A DNA stretch of 13,978 bases from Porticoccaceae bacterium (GTDB lineage Bacteria; Pseudomonadota; Gammaproteobacteria; Pseudomonadales; Porticoccaceae). Under the pieces are notes generated by a model. That model saw only the letters and a list, made by a program, of their open reading frames with translations, did no database searches and had not been told where the DNA came from. Positions 13,127 to 13,978 of the stretch are shown piece after piece. The position numbers and the translations under genes are program-made. How positions within the stretch are numbered: position 1 is the first letter of the stretch; the number at the start of each line of letters is the position of its first letter. The stretch lies in contig JALNZZ010000046.1 in NCBI GenBank assembly GCA_023229065.1, positions 1-13,978 of the forward strand, written 5' to 3'.

Positions 13127-13978
13127 GAGCGCAGTATTTTTTCTGGGGCGACGCTATTTCGCTTCGGGTTCCAGCTCGCGACTGGCGTCGTTTATTTCCA
13201 TCCTGGCCATGACCGGACTGGTGATGGGAGTGGCGATGCTAATCATCGTGTTATCGGTGATGAATGGTTTCGACCGCGAGATGCGCACCCGTATCCTCGG
13301 TGTTGTACCCCATGTGCAACTTTTTCAGCGCGGTGGCGTCGCTGAATGGCAGGCGCTGGCAGAGGTTATTGGCTCTGTGCCTGGCGTCGCGGAAGTTACC
13401 CCTTTCACAGGCTTTCAAGGCATGATCAATGCACGCGGCAAAGTGCAGGCGGTCACCGTGCAAGGGTTGCTGCCGAAGTCACTCGACAGTGCTATGGCTG
13501 AGGTCTTGCCGCCTGAGACCGGTGACTGGTTGGCCGGTGAGGCAGCGGGACGCAGTGGCTTGATGTTGTCGCGGGTGCTGGCTGAGAAACTTGGGGTTGA
13601 GAGAGACCATACTCTCACCCTGATCGTGCCTCGCCCGGGCGAAGATGGCCGCCAGCTGGCCCCGCTGGTGAGAGTGTTCAGTCTGGCGGGTATTTTTGAC
13701 ACCCATACGGCCGAGGATGTGGGGCTGGCACTGATCCATCTCGATATTGCAGGGGACCTGGCTGGTTACGGTGCCCGCCCGCAGGGGCTGCGCATTAGTG
13801 TGGAGGACGTCTTTGCTGCCCGGGAGTTGGGTTACCACCTGATTCGTCAGTTGCCGTCGGACTACAGCTTTATCGACTGGTTTCAGACCCATGGCAATCT
13901 CCACCAGGCTATCCAGATGTCGCGCCAGATGGTCGGGCTGCTGATCTTCCTGATCATTGCCATTGCCGTCTTCAATGT
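13119..13978 (+). CDS. lolE: Lipoprotein-releasing ABC transporter permease LolE (3' end outside window)
   Basis: The second permease of LolCDE, partner of LolC. About 286 residues are visible: an N-terminus reading SKSAVFFLGRRYFASGSSSRLASF, membrane helix 1 at ~22-48 (ending IIVLSVMNGFDREM), the periplasmic domain, and the beginning of helix 2 (MVGLLIFLIIAIAVFN) at the window edge. The segment around WFQTHGNLHQAIQMSRQM resembles LolE's WIGTYG-type IQM region. The LolC hook motif is absent, supporting LolE. The start is TTG 13119, overlapping the lolD stop by 8 nt, with AGGGAG at 13106-13111. The first in-frame ATG falls inside helix 1 and cannot be the start. Roughly 130 residues should lie beyond the window. 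Confidence 0.92.
   Translation, partial: MSKSAVFFLGRRYFASGSSSRLASFISILAMTGLVMGVAMLIIVLSVMNGFDREMRTRILGVVPHVQLFQRGGVAEWQALAEVIGSVPGVAEVTPFTGFQGMINARGKVQAVTVQGLLPKSLDSAMAEVLPPETGDWLAGEAAGRSGLMLSRVLAEKLGVERDHTLTLIVPRPGEDGRQLAPLVRVFSLAGIFDTHTAEDVGLALIHLDIAGDLAGYGARPQGLRISVEDVFAARELGYHLIRQLPSDYSFIDWFQTHGNLHQAIQMSRQMVGLLIFLIIAIAVFN

Noticed and set aside
1..13978. Search for a defence island, mobile element, CRISPR array, prophage or secondary-metabolite cluster
   Set aside because: All genes belong to known housekeeping or metabolic families with uniform composition; no repeats array, integrase, transposase or unknown gene cluster is present.

Overview
The window looks like chromosomal DNA of a GC-rich gammaproteobacterium. 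The evidence is protein resemblance: release factor 3, a LolCDE lipoprotein exporter, a four-cysteine L31, PriA and an FtsN-like SPOR protein all read like Pseudomonas or Cellvibrionales-type marine relatives. I cannot fix the genus from this sequence alone. Coding density is high. There are no rRNA or tRNA genes, insertion sequences, integrases or CRISPR arrays, and no gene has an obviously foreign composition.

Layout, left to right. The 3' half of malate synthase G (glcB, +) ends against a convergent GNAT acetyltransferase (-), with a perfect 13-bp palindrome at the junction. The GNAT gene is divergent from a secreted gamma-glutamyltransferase (ggt, +), across a 115-bp regulatory gap. Next come prfC (release factor 3, +) and a closely spaced PlsC-type acyltransferase (+), then a VOC-fold protein (+). 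The VOC gene converges with seven bases to spare on a two-gene minus-strand block, priA followed by a SPOR-domain membrane protein. priA is divergent from rpmE (L31, +), which is followed by an exported staphylococcal-nuclease-like protein (+). The right end is the lolC-lolD-lolE operon (+), with overlapping genes; lolE runs off the window.

Functionally this is a set of housekeeping modules: glyoxylate cycle (glcB), glutathione/gamma-glutamyl peptide use (ggt), translation termination and ribosome (prfC, rpmE), replication restart (priA), cell-envelope division (SPOR), phospholipid acylation, and outer-membrane lipoprotein release (LolCDE). The nuclease-rpmE-priA-SPOR order matches, from memory, the Pseudomonas neighbourhood, except that argS is missing between priA and the SPOR gene.

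I found no new multi-gene system. The interesting signals are small and regulatory. First, the intrinsic terminator after rpmE lies inside the reading frame of the nuclease, so that its T-tract encodes two phenylalanines of the signal peptide. Second, a 14-bp tandem duplication at the ggt start creates a five-codon leader that takes the ribosome binding site and overlaps the ggt start as ATGA. Third, the rpmE leader can form mutually exclusive helices. Fourth, lolE has a TTG start with its ribosome binding site inside lolD.
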